The notes: generated by a model from the sequence alone, not told the origin. Counted from the first letter of the stretch, positions 9,235 to 18,084 are shown. The stretch: DNA of 64,000 nt from Chloroflexota bacterium (GCA_016189905.1 JACPRP010000035.1:1-64000); one strand, 5' to 3'. Numbers and translations: made by a program.

Positions 9235-10163
9235 CTAAGCTCCGTGATCTGCACCTGCGGCAGCAGAGCAGCAACCATCTCTGCCGTTCCCAGCGCCGTG
9301 CCCGGCGTCATCGCCGTCGCGGCCCCCGCGGCTGTACCCAGGCGGAGTCCTTCGACGATATCGTCTCCGCGAGCGATGGCCACCGCCAAGCCCGCGACAA
9401 GCGAATCTCCCGAGCCCACGGTGCTAAGCCGTTCCACCTTTGGCGGAATAGCCTGCCAGACCTTGTCGCCTTTTACGCAGACAGCACCTTGCGCTCCCAT
9501 CGATACCACGACCACCGCAATCCCCCTTCTCACAAGCTCAGTCGCGCCTTCTACCACCGCACCCAGATCAGGCAAAGAGCGTTCCAGGAGACGCTCGGCC
9601 TCGGCCACGTTAGGCTTGATGAGGTAAGGCTTCGCTTCCATACCGTGGCGGAATGGCTCATCATCCGCGTCGAGGATGGTTTTGACGTGCTTGGAGCGCG
9701 CCAGGCGAATAAAAGAAGCGTAGGTATCATCTGACAAGCCAGGCGGGAGACTGCCAGCGAGCACGAGAACACGTCCAGCCTGCAGCCAGAACTGGAGCAA
9801 ATCATCTAGCCTGGCCAGATGTTCGCGATCGATAGCCGGGCCTGGACCATACAGGCTGGTACTCTCATCGCTGGTCTCATCCACAACCGTGACGTTGAGA
9901 CGCGTCTGGCCGGGGACGTGCACGAAGTGGTGTTGAACGCCCTCGTCATCTAGGGCATTGTGTGCGATAAGGCCGATCTCTCCAGCCAGAAAGCCGAAGG
10001 CGATGGTTGGCCAACCGAGGCGATGGGCGACCCGTGAGACATTGATACCTTTGCCAGCCGGATCTAGCTGCGGGCTTCGAAAGCGGTTCACCGCGCCAAT
10101 TTGCAGGCTATCCACCCAGACTGTCTGATCTACCGATGGGTTGGGGGTTAGCGTAATGATCAA
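9231..10163 (-). CDS. PfkB-family sugar kinase (1-phosphofructokinase / tagatose-6-P kinase type)
   Basis: 310 residues. The N-terminus ITLTPNPSVDQTVWVD and the segment PAGKGINVSRVAHRLG are the hallmark of the FruK/LacC subgroup. The C-terminal signature GSGDSLVAGLAVA contains the catalytic Asp. It would phosphorylate a sugar phosphate with ATP in the cytoplasm, for example fructose-1-P or tagatose-6-P; no PTS or aldolase gene is nearby to settle this. The start appears to be TTG at 10163 with GGAG 9-10 nt upstream. The stop overlaps the next start as ATGA, so the kinase and the HAD-GH65 protein are translationally coupled, probably linking a disaccharide phosphorylase route to glycolysis. 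Confidence 0.87.
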   Translation of the reverse strand: MIITLTPNPSVDQTVWVDSLQIGAVNRFRSPQLDPAGKGINVSRVAHRLGWPTIAFGFLAGEIGLIAHNALDDEGVQHHFVHVPGQTRLNVTVVDETSDESTSLYGPGPAIDREHLARLDDLLQFWLQAGRVLVLAGSLPPGLSDDTYASFIRLARSKHVKTILDADDEPFRHGMEAKPYLIKPNVAEAERLLERSLPDLGAVVEGATELVRRGIAVVVVSMGAQGAVCVKGDKVWQAIPPKVERLSTVGSGDSLVAGLAVAIARGDDIVEGLRLGTAAGAATAMTPGTALGTAEMVAALLPQVQITELR

Positions 10164-10245
10164 AGGTGACAGCTCCTCTTTACATGCCGCAACTGCGCTT
10201 CGTCCTCTGCAAGTTCAATGCCAACGCGAGGTAGCTCTCTGGGGA

Positions 10246-10262
10246 TTGGCACGCATTTTGCA
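10246..10262 (+). promoter_or_regulatory. Sigma-54-like -24/-12 promoter match
   Basis: TTGGCACG-CATT-TTGCA matches the -24/-12 consensus YTGGCACG-N4-TTGCW at every defined position. It points toward the sugar dehydrogenase gene, about 200 bp downstream. Whether this organism has RpoN is unknown, and many Chloroflexota are thought to lack it, so this could be chance. No enhancer site was identified. Confidence 0.35.
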
Positions 10263-10365
10263 GACCGATCCTTGGCACGCAAGGCAACAGGCCGTGGGTT
10301 GTGTACAGTTGATCGCGGAGAGAAAAATGGGGTTCGGCAGCATTGTGGCCAGGCATCGCGGATAT

Positions 10366-10414
10366 CCCTCGTGCGCGAGGGAGATGGGACGTTAAGTCCT
10401 TCTCAGGAAGGACT
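10366..10414. other. Two adjacent hairpins in the leader of the sugar dehydrogenase gene
   Basis: CCCTCG-TGCG-CGAGGG (10366-10381) and AGTCCTTC-TCAG-GAAGGACT (10395-10414) are perfect stems of 6 and 8 bp with 4-nt loops. They lie in the 301-bp gap between divergent genes, 50-100 bp before the start codon. Neither has a T-tract. They could be attenuator or mRNA-stability structures, or small dispersed palindromes; the second resembles the palindromic part of the repeat at 25172-25268. Confidence 0.5.
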
Positions 10415-10464
10415 CGCCTGATGGCTAAGAGTAATCGAAAAGCGCTATAAGGAGGAACATCGCT

Positions 10465-12204
10465 GTGCGTGCGCGTGTGGTCGGCCTGAGCTCTGCGACG
10501 ATGTTAGTGGTAATGTGGTTCCTTTTCGCCCGGGCTGTTTCTGTGGCCCAGCCGCAGGACTTCGATATACCTAACGGGCACTTTTTCACGCAGACGGGCG
10601 GCGATGGCGAAAAAGGCTTTGCCGTAACCGACGACGAGGGCATTCCTTTTTGGACGGAGTTTCAACGGCTCGGAGGAGTGCAGGCTATAGGGTTTCCAGT
10701 CTCACAAAGATTCATCTGGGACGGGCTGGTGTCCCAGGCCTTCCAGCGTGTGATCTTTCAATGGCAGCCGGAGAACGGGGCTGTAGCTTTCGTAAACACT
10801 TTCGATCTTATGTCCAGTGCGGGCCTCGACGATTTCCTGCTATCGGTGCGGCAGGTGCCAAAGCCGCTCGCCTTCGACGAAGCGGGCAAGCCCTTCGATC
10901 AAATCGTCTCAGAACGGCTTGCACTACTGGACGCGAATCCGGCGATCAGGGCCGCGTATTTCGGTGTCGCGGGTGATCCCGTTCAATTCAATGGGCTGCC
11001 GACGTCGGCGGTAATCGACATGGGCAACAATCTCGCTTTGCGAGCGCAACGGGTCGTCTTCCAGCAATGGAAGGAAGATGTCCCGTGGGCGAGGGCGAAC
11101 GAGGTCACTGTCGCCAATGGCGGCGACATCGCCAAAGAAGTGGGGCTGCTGCCGGACCAATCAGCTTTAGAGCCCGTCGATCCACCGGTAAGACCATTCG
11201 CACCCAGGGTTGAGGTGGTTGCCACAGGACTTCAGGTCCCCTGGGCGCTCGCGTTCGCCCCGGACGGACGGATCTTCTTTACCGAGCGTCCAGGGCGCCT
11301 GCGGGTCATCGTGGGCGGCCAATTGCAGGCAGCGCAAGTTGCACAGCTTCCGGCAACCGAAGCTGGAGAGGCAGGCTTGATGGGACTGGCGCTGGACCCA
11401 GCGTTCCAGCAGAACGGGCATCTCTACGTGATGTACACCTTTCGCAACCCCGCCGGCGAACTGAGGAATCGTGTATCGCGATTGACCGAGAGTCAGGGAA
11501 GAGCCGGCAACGAGATCGTAATCCTGGACGATCTGCCGGGAGCGACCATACACGACGGAGGCCGAATCAAGTTCGGGCCGGATGGCAAGCTGTACGTCGC
11601 AACCGGAGATGCGGCTAACACAGCGCTGCCGCAGAGGCTCGACTCTCCAGCGGGGAAGATCCTACGGATAAACGCTGACGGCACAGTGCCGATCGACAAT
11701 CCCTTTCCTGGCTCGCCGGCCTATTCGCTGGGGCATCGCAACCCGCAAGGGCTAGCCTGGCACCCGATCACAGGCCAACTGTTCAATACGGAACATGGTC
11801 CCGTGGGCAACGACGAGGTCAATATCATCCGGGTTGGCGGCAATTACGGTTGGCCAAACGTGAGCGGCGCAGGCGGCTTGCCTCAGTTCGCGGACCCGAT
11901 ACTTGTATTCAACCCCGCCGTCGCGCCATCGGGCGCCACATTCTACAATGGCAGCCAGTTGTTTCCGTGGCGGGGCAACCTGTTCTTCACAACGCTGCGA
12001 GGGCAGCACCTGCATCGCGTGTCGCTCGCGGGCCCAAGCTTCGAGGACGTAGCTGGCCAGGAGCGGCTCTTCGAGGGAGAGTTCGGCCGACTGCGAGACG
12101 TGGTAGAGGGACCGGATGGATTTCTGTACTTCACGACGAGCAATCGGGATGGCCGGGGAAGTCCGCGAGCAGGCGACGATCAAATACTGCGTATCGTCCC
12201 GTAA
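10465..12204 (+). CDS. Secreted PQQ-type sugar (glucose/sorbosone) dehydrogenase with N-terminal module
   Basis: 579 residues. GTG start with GGAGG about 9 nt upstream. Residues 1-30 are a signal peptide (VVMWFLFARAVSVAQ). Residues ~37-105 repeat the module seen at the first gene of the window (FFTQTGGDG…FGFPVSQRF…FQWQPENG). From ~245 to the end is a six-bladed beta-propeller of the soluble glucose dehydrogenase/YliI family: VPWALAFAPDGRIFFTERPG, GHRNPQGLAWHP, TEHGP, GGNYGWP. Family members oxidise aldose sugars with PQQ and Ca2+ outside the cytoplasm; no PQQ biosynthesis genes are present here. It is monocistronic by position. Confidence 0.88.
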   Translation: MRARVVGLSSATMLVVMWFLFARAVSVAQPQDFDIPNGHFFTQTGGDGEKGFAVTDDEGIPFWTEFQRLGGVQAIGFPVSQRFIWDGLVSQAFQRVIFQWQPENGAVAFVNTFDLMSSAGLDDFLLSVRQVPKPLAFDEAGKPFDQIVSERLALLDANPAIRAAYFGVAGDPVQFNGLPTSAVIDMGNNLALRAQRVVFQQWKEDVPWARANEVTVANGGDIAKEVGLLPDQSALEPVDPPVRPFAPRVEVVATGLQVPWALAFAPDGRIFFTERPGRLRVIVGGQLQAAQVAQLPATEAGEAGLMGLALDPAFQQNGHLYVMYTFRNPAGELRNRVSRLTESQGRAGNEIVILDDLPGATIHDGGRIKFGPDGKLYVATGDAANTALPQRLDSPAGKILRINADGTVPIDNPFPGSPAYSLGHRNPQGLAWHPITGQLFNTEHGPVGNDEVNIIRVGGNYGWPNVSGAGGLPQFADPILVFNPAVAPSGATFYNGSQLFPWRGNLFFTTLRGQHLHRVSLAGPSFEDVAGQERLFEGEFGRLRDVVEGPDGFLYFTTSNRDGRGSPRAGDDQILRIVP

Positions 12205-12210
12205 CTCCCC

Positions 12211-12232
12211 TTCACGAAGGTCGTTTCGTGAA
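12211..12232 (+). terminator. Hairpin after the sugar dehydrogenase gene
   Basis: A perfect 8-bp stem, TTCACGAA-GGTCGT-TTCGTGAA, starts 7 bp after the stop codon. There is no poly-T run, so it is a structural guess. A second small stem (CCTTC-CGCT-GAAGG, 12267-12280) follows. These are the only notable structures in the convergent gap before 12375. Confidence 0.45.
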
Positions 12233-12374
12233 TAGGTAGGTCGATCCCCGAAGGTGGGTGACTGCTCCTTCCGCTGAAGGCTCTCTACCAGCATGCAGAG
12301 GCCATTCCAGTTTGCCGAGCAGCATATTTCGCGAAAACATCAACGGGAAAGGCATAATCGGGTGGCGTGTTATG

Positions 12375-13469
12375 TCACCCTTCGGACGAAGACATCAACC
12401 CGCTCTGGTTGGGACCTCTCCAGCGCACAATCAGGATGCCTTTTTGGATTTCAATGCCATCCGGCTCCGCCGGATATGAGTAGTTTTCGGGTTCTTTCTC
12501 GGGAAGGCTCCCAAATGACCGGGCTGGTGGCGTTAGCTCACTCCTAAAGTAGGCAATCGTTTCGGCCAACCCATCGCGTAAGCCCACCCGCGGCTCCCAA
12601 CCGAGAAGCGTTCTGGCCTTTTCAATGCTGGGGCGACGCCGCTGCGGATCATCGCCGACTGCTGGCTCTGTGAAGACGATGCTCGAGCGCGAGCCAGCCA
12701 ACTCACGAATGAGCTCGGCGTATTCGAGCACCGTGTGCTCTTCCGGGTTGCCGAGATTTACCACCTGGCCGCTGGCATCATCGCACGCTATCGTTCGGAT
12801 GAGCCCGTCCACCAGGTCAGAGACAAAACAGAGCGAGCGGGTCTGGGTGCCATCGCCATAAACGGTGAGAGGCGCGTCGCGCAAGGCCTGGGTGATGAAG
12901 TTTGGCACAAGCCGGCCATCGAGGGGATCGGACCGGGGTCCGTAGGTGTTGAAGATGCGCACGATGCGTGCGTCCACTCGTCGCGATCGGGCGTATGCCA
13001 TCGTCAGCGCCTCTCCATAGCGCTTGGCCTCGTCGTACATCGAGCGAGGTCCGATGGAGCTCACGTTTCCACGGTACTCCTCGCGTTGGGGATGTTCCAA
13101 CGGGTCCCCATAGGCCTCAGATGTGCTGCAGTAGAGGAAGCGGGCATTATGGGAGGCCGCGACCTCCAGCAACCTGAGAGTACCTTCGCTATTCACCCGC
13201 AAAGTCTCGATAGGATGGCGCTGGTAGCCCGGAGGGCTCGCGGGGCTGGCCAGATGGAATACGCGCTCGACGCGAGAGAGCGATGGTAACTCTTCGATAA
13301 TGTCGTGCTCGACGAATGTGAACCGCGGCCATTTCAGAAAAGGCTCGATATTCGACCGTCGCCCCGTGATCAGATTGTCGATACAAACGACTTCGCCTCC
13401 CTCGCGGAGGAGTCGCTCGCAGAGATGCGACCCGACAAAACCGGCTCCACCGGCAACTAAATCGATCAC
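12375..13469 (-). CDS. UDP-glucuronate decarboxylase-like (UDP-xylose synthase) NAD-dependent epimerase
   Basis: 364 residues. Rossmann motif GGAGFVGSH at 7-15; the UXS hallmark HLASPASPPGYQRHPIETLR; the SDR YxxxK in SMYDEAKRYGE; and VRIFNTYGPR…DGRLVPNFI. It would turn UDP-glucuronate into UDP-xylose (or a 4-keto-pentose) in the cytoplasm, downstream of the adjacent UDP-glucose dehydrogenase. GTG start with GGAG 8 nt upstream. Family members normally end shortly after the segment LAETIAYFRSEL; here about 45 more residues follow, encoded by a dispersed repeat (12424-12523). Confidence 0.9.
   Translation of the reverse strand: MIDLVAGGAGFVGSHLCERLLREGGEVVCIDNLITGRRSNIEPFLKWPRFTFVEHDIIEELPSLSRVERVFHLASPASPPGYQRHPIETLRVNSEGTLRLLEVAASHNARFLYCSTSEAYGDPLEHPQREEYRGNVSSIGPRSMYDEAKRYGEALTMAYARSRRVDARIVRIFNTYGPRSDPLDGRLVPNFITQALRDAPLTVYGDGTQTRSLCFVSDLVDGLIRTIACDDASGQVVNLGNPEEHTVLEYAELIRELAGSRSSIVFTEPAVGDDPQRRRPSIEKARTLLGWEPRVGLRDGLAETIAYFRSELTPPARSFGSLPEKEPENYSYPAEPDGIEIQKGILIVRWRGPNQSGLMSSSEG
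12424..12523 (-). repeat. Dispersed repeat, copy A (encodes GIEIQKGILIVR), inside the Uxs-like gene
   Basis: About 100 bp that align along nearly their whole length with 25172-25268: both begin CGCACAATCAGGA, keep TTTC.ATGCCA in the middle and end in a palindromic TTC.CGAGGAAGG-like block. On the minus strand it reads GIEIQKGILIVR. The copy supplies the C-terminal tail of the decarboxylase-like protein. Confidence 0.8.
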
Positions 13470-13611
13470 GTTTCTAACTCCTTGCAGTAACCTCGACTTC
13501 GCAGGCGAAATAAGAATCGCTCGAAGATCTGGCCAGGCATCGGAAGGCAGGTTTGAAACCGCTTTTTCTGGCTAAGCATACACATATTCGAGGTGCCCGT
13601 ACGCTTCTCGG

Positions 13612-14967
13612 TCAGGCAACTTCCTCATCAGGATACCGAACAGGGGAGGCGGCAACGCGGTCACATTTCACGCCGTTGGCGTGGCACCCAAAGGAGAGGT
13701 AGGTATAACCCAGGCCCACGAGCATCTCCCGATTGAGCACATTGCGCCCATCGAACACGACCTGCCTCCGCATCAGCGCACGAATCTCTTTCCAGTCCAG
13801 GTTCAAGTAGCTGGACCATTCAGTCGCCAGCAGAAGCGCATCGCTCGCCTTGGCCACACTGTACGGATCAGAACAATACTCCACGTCAGGTAGCACCTGG
13901 CGGGCGTTGGCAATCGCGATTGGATCATGCGCGCGAACGCGGATACCGCGCTCGCACAACTGTCGAATGACATCTATTGCAGGTGCGCCGCGAACGTCAT
14001 CAGTGTCGGGCTTGAAGGCGAGACCGAGAACGCCCACGGTTGCATCGGTGGTTGTCCCCACGATCTCGAGCAGATGATCCACCGCGCGTCGCCGCTGACG
14101 AGCGTTCACGTCGAGCACGGCGCTGAGAATCGTGGGGTGATAGCCGTGCTGAGCGGCTATCGCTATGATGGCGTTGACATCTTTCGGCAAGCAGGCGCCC
14201 CCAAATCCAAGACCGGCGCTAAGGTAATTCGATCCGATGCGGTGATCCAAGCCTATGATCCGCGCCACCTGACTGACATCCGCATGAACCGCATCGCAAA
14301 CGGCTGCTATTTCATTCATGTACGAGATGCGCGTCGCCAGGAGCGCGTTGGCGGCATACTTCGCCAACTCGGCCGAGCGGCGGTCACACCTTACGAGGGG
14401 GGCATCTAGTGGTGCATACAACCCAGCGACTCGGGCACCGGCGGTGGCGCTCGATGCGCCGACGACAACGCGGTCGGGTTTCAGGAAGTCTGTGACGGCG
14501 GTCCCCTCGCGTAGGAATTCCGGATTGACCACAACTTCAATGTCGGGTCGTCCCGCGTCGGCCACGATTTCGGCGATGCGATCTCCCGTCCCCGGGGGGA
14601 CCGTGCTCTTGGTGACGATGATCAGCTCTGGGCGGGCGTGCTCGAGGATTTCTTGCGCCGCGGCAAAGACAAAGCTTGTGTCTGCCCCACCATCAGGGCC
14701 CTGGGGCGTCTGCACGGCGATGAACGCGAACTCGGATGCCGGAATGGCTGGAGCAAACTCGCTGGCAAAGCTCAGTCGTCCGGTCAAGCGGTGGCGAGCG
14801 ACCAGCTCGTCCAGCTCTGGCTCATATATTGGCAACTCGCCCTGTTCCAGCAGAGAAAACCGGGCCGTGTCAATCTCCACGCATGTGACGTTGTGGCCGA
14901 ACTCGGCCAGGCATGCCCCCGTGACAAGGCCAACGTATCCAGCCCCTATCACGCCTATCTTTGCCAT
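13612..14967 (-). CDS. ugd: UDP-glucose 6-dehydrogenase
   Basis: 451 residues from the ATG at 14967, which has GGAG 7 nt upstream (a TTG one codon earlier is possible). N-terminal NAD-binding motif GVIGAGYVGLVTG; the catalytic Cys lies in GFGGACLPKD; the central helix and C-terminal substrate domain (LGLAFKPDTDDVRGAP) are complete. It oxidises UDP-glucose to UDP-glucuronate with two NAD+. The product is the substrate of the neighbouring Uxs-like enzyme, so the pair supplies UDP-GlcA and UDP-Xyl for the glycans made by the locus. A second Ugd is encoded at 38600. Confidence 0.95.
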   Translation of the reverse strand: MAKIGVIGAGYVGLVTGACLAEFGHNVTCVEIDTARFSLLEQGELPIYEPELDELVARHRLTGRLSFASEFAPAIPASEFAFIAVQTPQGPDGGADTSFVFAAAQEILEHARPELIIVTKSTVPPGTGDRIAEIVADAGRPDIEVVVNPEFLREGTAVTDFLKPDRVVVGASSATAGARVAGLYAPLDAPLVRCDRRSAELAKYAANALLATRISYMNEIAAVCDAVHADVSQVARIIGLDHRIGSNYLSAGLGFGGACLPKDVNAIIAIAAQHGYHPTILSAVLDVNARQRRRAVDHLLEIVGTTTDATVGVLGLAFKPDTDDVRGAPAIDVIRQLCERGIRVRAHDPIAIANARQVLPDVEYCSDPYSVAKASDALLLATEWSSYLNLDWKEIRALMRRQVVFDGRNVLNREMLVGLGYTYLSFGCHANGVKCDRVAASPVRYPDEEVA

Positions 14968-15397
14968 CAAACATCTCCTTCAAGCTCTAAACACCATCAG
15001 TCGCACAACCAACTCCGTAGTGCCGTCCTAAGATTGGTGCCTTAAGAGTATTCTACTAGTATAACTGTAGATAGATAAGTGTGTTTTCCCCCATAATCTC
15101 ATGAGGGATTTTCCCCGAAGCGCATGGATGATTTCACTCAGGGCGACCATTATGAATCAAAATGCTGGACGGAACCTGAATAGCGCTGGTGGGTGAGGGC
15201 AAGCGGATTGAAGCGTAGGTGAAGATGCTGGAAACGTTGTAGCGAGCCAATCGTCTGGAAGGCATTGTGAGCGCCGACATGACCTTCGACGAGATCGACA
15301 ACTTCAATCGATTCGATCCGTCAGAACTGTATCCTCAGGATTGCTCATGGTTGTGCCAGCGTTCTGTATCAGGCAAGGAGCCGTCGTCAGGACTGCG
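14968..15397. other. 430-bp gap with AT-rich stretch and possible gene relic
   Basis: Bases 15030-15100 are AT-rich (TTAAGAGTATTCTACTAGTATAAC) and could hold the promoter for the minus-strand ugd gene, though no clear -35/-10 pair is visible. From about 15205 to 15360 the plus strand reads ADMTFDEIDNFNRFDP and similar segments broken by stops, which resembles a decayed coding remnant. I do not recognise its source. Confidence 0.35.
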
Positions 15398-17947
15398 TTA
15401 TGTTTTCGACTCGACACGCCGACTTCTCACCATTTGAAGACCCAACACGCCAAGCACAAAAATCCAAGACGTCACGCTGATCGCTAACCCTGCCTTGAAG
15501 GTCCACGGATCGAAGACGAATCTGATCTCGTGGGTCCCGGATGGCAACTCGACCGCTCGGAAGATATAGTTGGCCCACAACACATCGCTCTCTTTGCCAT
15601 CGACGTAGGCCTTCCAGCCCGGATACATGACGCTGTTCAAAACCAGGAAAGAGGACTCGGGACTGGTGGCGGAAACCAGCACTTCGTTAGGTGTGCGAAA
15701 AGATATGCTTTTCACCTCACCAGAGATTGGCTTACTACCAGGTTCGGTGAACATCTTCTTCGTCGAATGGAGCAACACCACTTTTGTAGGCTCGAAGGCG
15801 CTCGACTTGAGTCGATCAAGCGCCTCGTCCGGGGAGGCGATCTCTGCGCGCGGCACCACCATCGCCTGAGGCAGCTTGGTCTGGTTCACATAGACGTCAA
15901 GCGGGCCGCTGCTCTGCTTCACCAGCTTAAACTTGGTCGGGTCCAACTTGGCCCCTTTGCGCGCAATGACGTAACGCACGCCGAGCAGATCGTAGGCCCG
16001 CGTGCTCCGACTTCCAAGATTCTTCCAGAACTTCCGGTAGGCCGCATAGTACAGGGGCTTGTCCAGACCCGCCACATCGTAAAACCCATAGATCAGCGGC
16101 ATGTTGGGCTGCCACACGTCGGAAATGTCAGTGTCGGTATCTATCCGCTCTGGCGAGCGCTGTTCCAGCAGGAAGTTCACTATATCAGACCTGTCGAACG
16201 CCCTGGTAACGTCCTGGTCGGTAGGATTGAGATTACTGTTGCTAACGATGAGGTCCCCGAAAATGATGGCGAGTAGCAGGATCGGGGCTGCTTTCCTCCA
16301 CTGGGTGCTTCGAATCGCCAACCGGATGACTACCACCGCCATGGCGAGGAATGCTGCCGACCAGGCATAAGAGGTCACTGCCACAAGCGTGCGCTGAAAT
16401 ATCCCCGGGTCGGAATTGCGATTGGCGATCAGGGCCAGGCCGAAAAAGGGCGTAATCACGGCCAAGGCCGCCAAACTAAGAATCGGCAGCCTTCTGCTAA
16501 GGACTTCGATCAATCGCAGACGGGGGCCGGCATTAGTGCGAATCAAGCTCTCCAATCCGTACGCCGCGAGCAATGCCAGCGACAGGTCGACAAAAACGAG
16601 GTTTCTCCCAGCCGACCTGACCTTGTTAAACGTCGGCAGAAAGGCATACATCCAGCCGTGTAAGATGGATTCCTCCCCTAGCGCCACCAGCAGGAAGAAG
16701 ACCGCGGCCAGGGCATAGAAAGTGACCCACTTGGAGCGATGTCTCCTTGCCAGCAGCGATACCCCGGCGAGAAGTAGCGTCGCTATGCCAACATAAGCGT
16801 AGATTTCGGTGAGGCTCCAGGTCAACCCCCAGTAGTTGGCGAAGCTATTGCCGAAGAAATGTGGCACCACCATCGTGATCAGTCCGAGGGGCTCCAGCGC
16901 GTACTCGGCAGCTTTCTGGTAGGGTATATTTGCCCTCACGGACAGGCCGGCCAGCTCAAGCGTGGGCAGCAACTGGACCGCTGCAATGCCGAACCCCACC
17001 AATGGCACGAGCACGGCGTATCGTAGCGCGCCTGCCCACAGGCGCAGCCTCTGGCCAAAAGTCACTTTTAAGTCCGGCTTAACCTGCCCACCGATGACGA
17101 CTGCCCATACCCAATACAAACTAAGGAAAAAGGCGAAGTAGAGCGGCATCTGCGGGTGGCCTCCGAGGATCGACACCCCAAAAAAGGTTCCCGCCGCAAC
17201 CACGTTCCGCAACACATTTCTAGACGTGGATTTTGTCCTGCGTTCACCTTCCTTCTCCTGGAGGCTAGGTTGGGATGGAGACCCCGCCGGCGTGCAGTCA
17301 CTCGATCCGAACGGGAGCCTTTTCGAGGCACTGGCCCGTCCGGAGGCATATCCTCCCAAAGCCCTGTGGAAAAACAACAATGTCAGAGGGAACCACACCG
17401 TGGCATATAGAATATTCGGGTGCCCGAGCCGCGCGACCATAAAGCCCCCGAAGGCGAAGATGGTCCCGGCGGTGAACGCGGGTACCCTCCCGAGGCCTAG
17501 CGTTCGCGCGTAAAGGTACGTACCTGCCGCGGCGATGAAATAGTGCAACACGAGCAAGCTTTCCACGGTCACATACGTGAACGGAACGGCCACGAAGTAG
17601 GTAAATAGCAGGGGCGGGTAGAAGAGCGAGGCCTCAATGTCGGCCGCAAAGGGGCTCCCCGAATAGAGATATCCGTTCCAGAGGGGGTTAGTACCCTGCT
17701 GGATGCTCGCGGCTGCGAAACGGTAGACCGGGTAATAATAAGAGTTAAGATCTCCGCCGCCTTTGGGCATCCAGATGTTGCCCAGAAAGAGAAACTTCCA
17801 GAAGAAGACGACGGTTAGCGGAACGAAGAGCGCGACGGCAAGAATATCCAAGTGTACTGCCGTCGTGCCCGAGCGATGCGCCCGCCTCACCACCCATGCT
17901 AGCCCCAACAGCGCCAAGGCTATCATCGATAATATTAGAAGGATCAA
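15398..17947 (-). CDS. YfhO-like polytopic membrane protein (putative GT-C glycosyltransferase)
   Basis: 849 residues with an N-terminal membrane helix, then about ten more across residues 30-550, and an extracytoplasmic C-terminal region ending in the YfhO hallmark VMYPGWKAYVDGKE…GTHEIRFVFDPW and a last helix. YfhO relatives are needed for glycosylation of lipoteichoic acid in Gram-positive bacteria; the donor is thought to be a polyprenyl-phosphate sugar, which the GT2 at 21013 could supply. TTG start with AGAGG close upstream. Residues ~201-242 are a hydrophilic insert between helices that looks repeat-derived. A good promoter lies upstream (18015-18043). Confidence 0.8.
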   Translation of the reverse strand: MILLILSMIALALLGLAWVVRRAHRSGTTAVHLDILAVALFVPLTVVFFWKFLFLGNIWMPKGGGDLNSYYYPVYRFAAASIQQGTNPLWNGYLYSGSPFAADIEASLFYPPLLFTYFVAVPFTYVTVESLLVLHYFIAAAGTYLYARTLGLGRVPAFTAGTIFAFGGFMVARLGHPNILYATVWFPLTLLFFHRALGGYASGRASASKRLPFGSSDCTPAGSPSQPSLQEKEGERRTKSTSRNVLRNVVAAGTFFGVSILGGHPQMPLYFAFFLSLYWVWAVVIGGQVKPDLKVTFGQRLRLWAGALRYAVLVPLVGFGIAAVQLLPTLELAGLSVRANIPYQKAAEYALEPLGLITMVVPHFFGNSFANYWGLTWSLTEIYAYVGIATLLLAGVSLLARRHRSKWVTFYALAAVFFLLVALGEESILHGWMYAFLPTFNKVRSAGRNLVFVDLSLALLAAYGLESLIRTNAGPRLRLIEVLSRRLPILSLAALAVITPFFGLALIANRNSDPGIFQRTLVAVTSYAWSAAFLAMAVVVIRLAIRSTQWRKAAPILLLAIIFGDLIVSNSNLNPTDQDVTRAFDRSDIVNFLLEQRSPERIDTDTDISDVWQPNMPLIYGFYDVAGLDKPLYYAAYRKFWKNLGSRSTRAYDLLGVRYVIARKGAKLDPTKFKLVKQSSGPLDVYVNQTKLPQAMVVPRAEIASPDEALDRLKSSAFEPTKVVLLHSTKKMFTEPGSKPISGEVKSISFRTPNEVLVSATSPESSFLVLNSVMYPGWKAYVDGKESDVLWANYIFRAVELPSGTHEIRFVFDPWTFKAGLAISVTSWIFVLGVLGLQMVRSRRVESKT
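17222..17345 (-). repeat. Repeat-like in-frame insert within the YfhO-like gene
   Basis: About 124 bp encode a charged, Ser/Pro-rich stretch (GRASASKRLPFGSSD, SPSQPSLQEKEGER) between two membrane segments. The block contains CTTCTCCTGGAGGCTAGG, close to the small palindromes often seen between bacterial genes. No second copy occurs in the window, so this rests on composition. Confidence 0.35.
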
Positions 17948-18014
17948 AGCAACCTCTCCAACCCTTTCTGAGGAGCATCTAGGCTACAAGTATACTACAG
18001 GAAGGGGGCAGAGG

Positions 18015-18043
18015 GATATAGTGAGCCCTTTCCAAAGAGTCAA
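18015..18043 (-). promoter_or_regulatory. Sigma-70-type promoter upstream of the YfhO-like gene
   Basis: On the minus strand TTGACT (18038-18043), a 17-bp spacer and TATATC (18015-18020) match the housekeeping promoter pattern well. It lies 68 bp upstream of the TTG start at 17947, just after the stop of the GT39-like gene. Confidence 0.6.
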
Positions 18044-18084
18044 GAAACGGTTGCTTATCTCTCTGGCGGAGGGCGAATTCCGAG

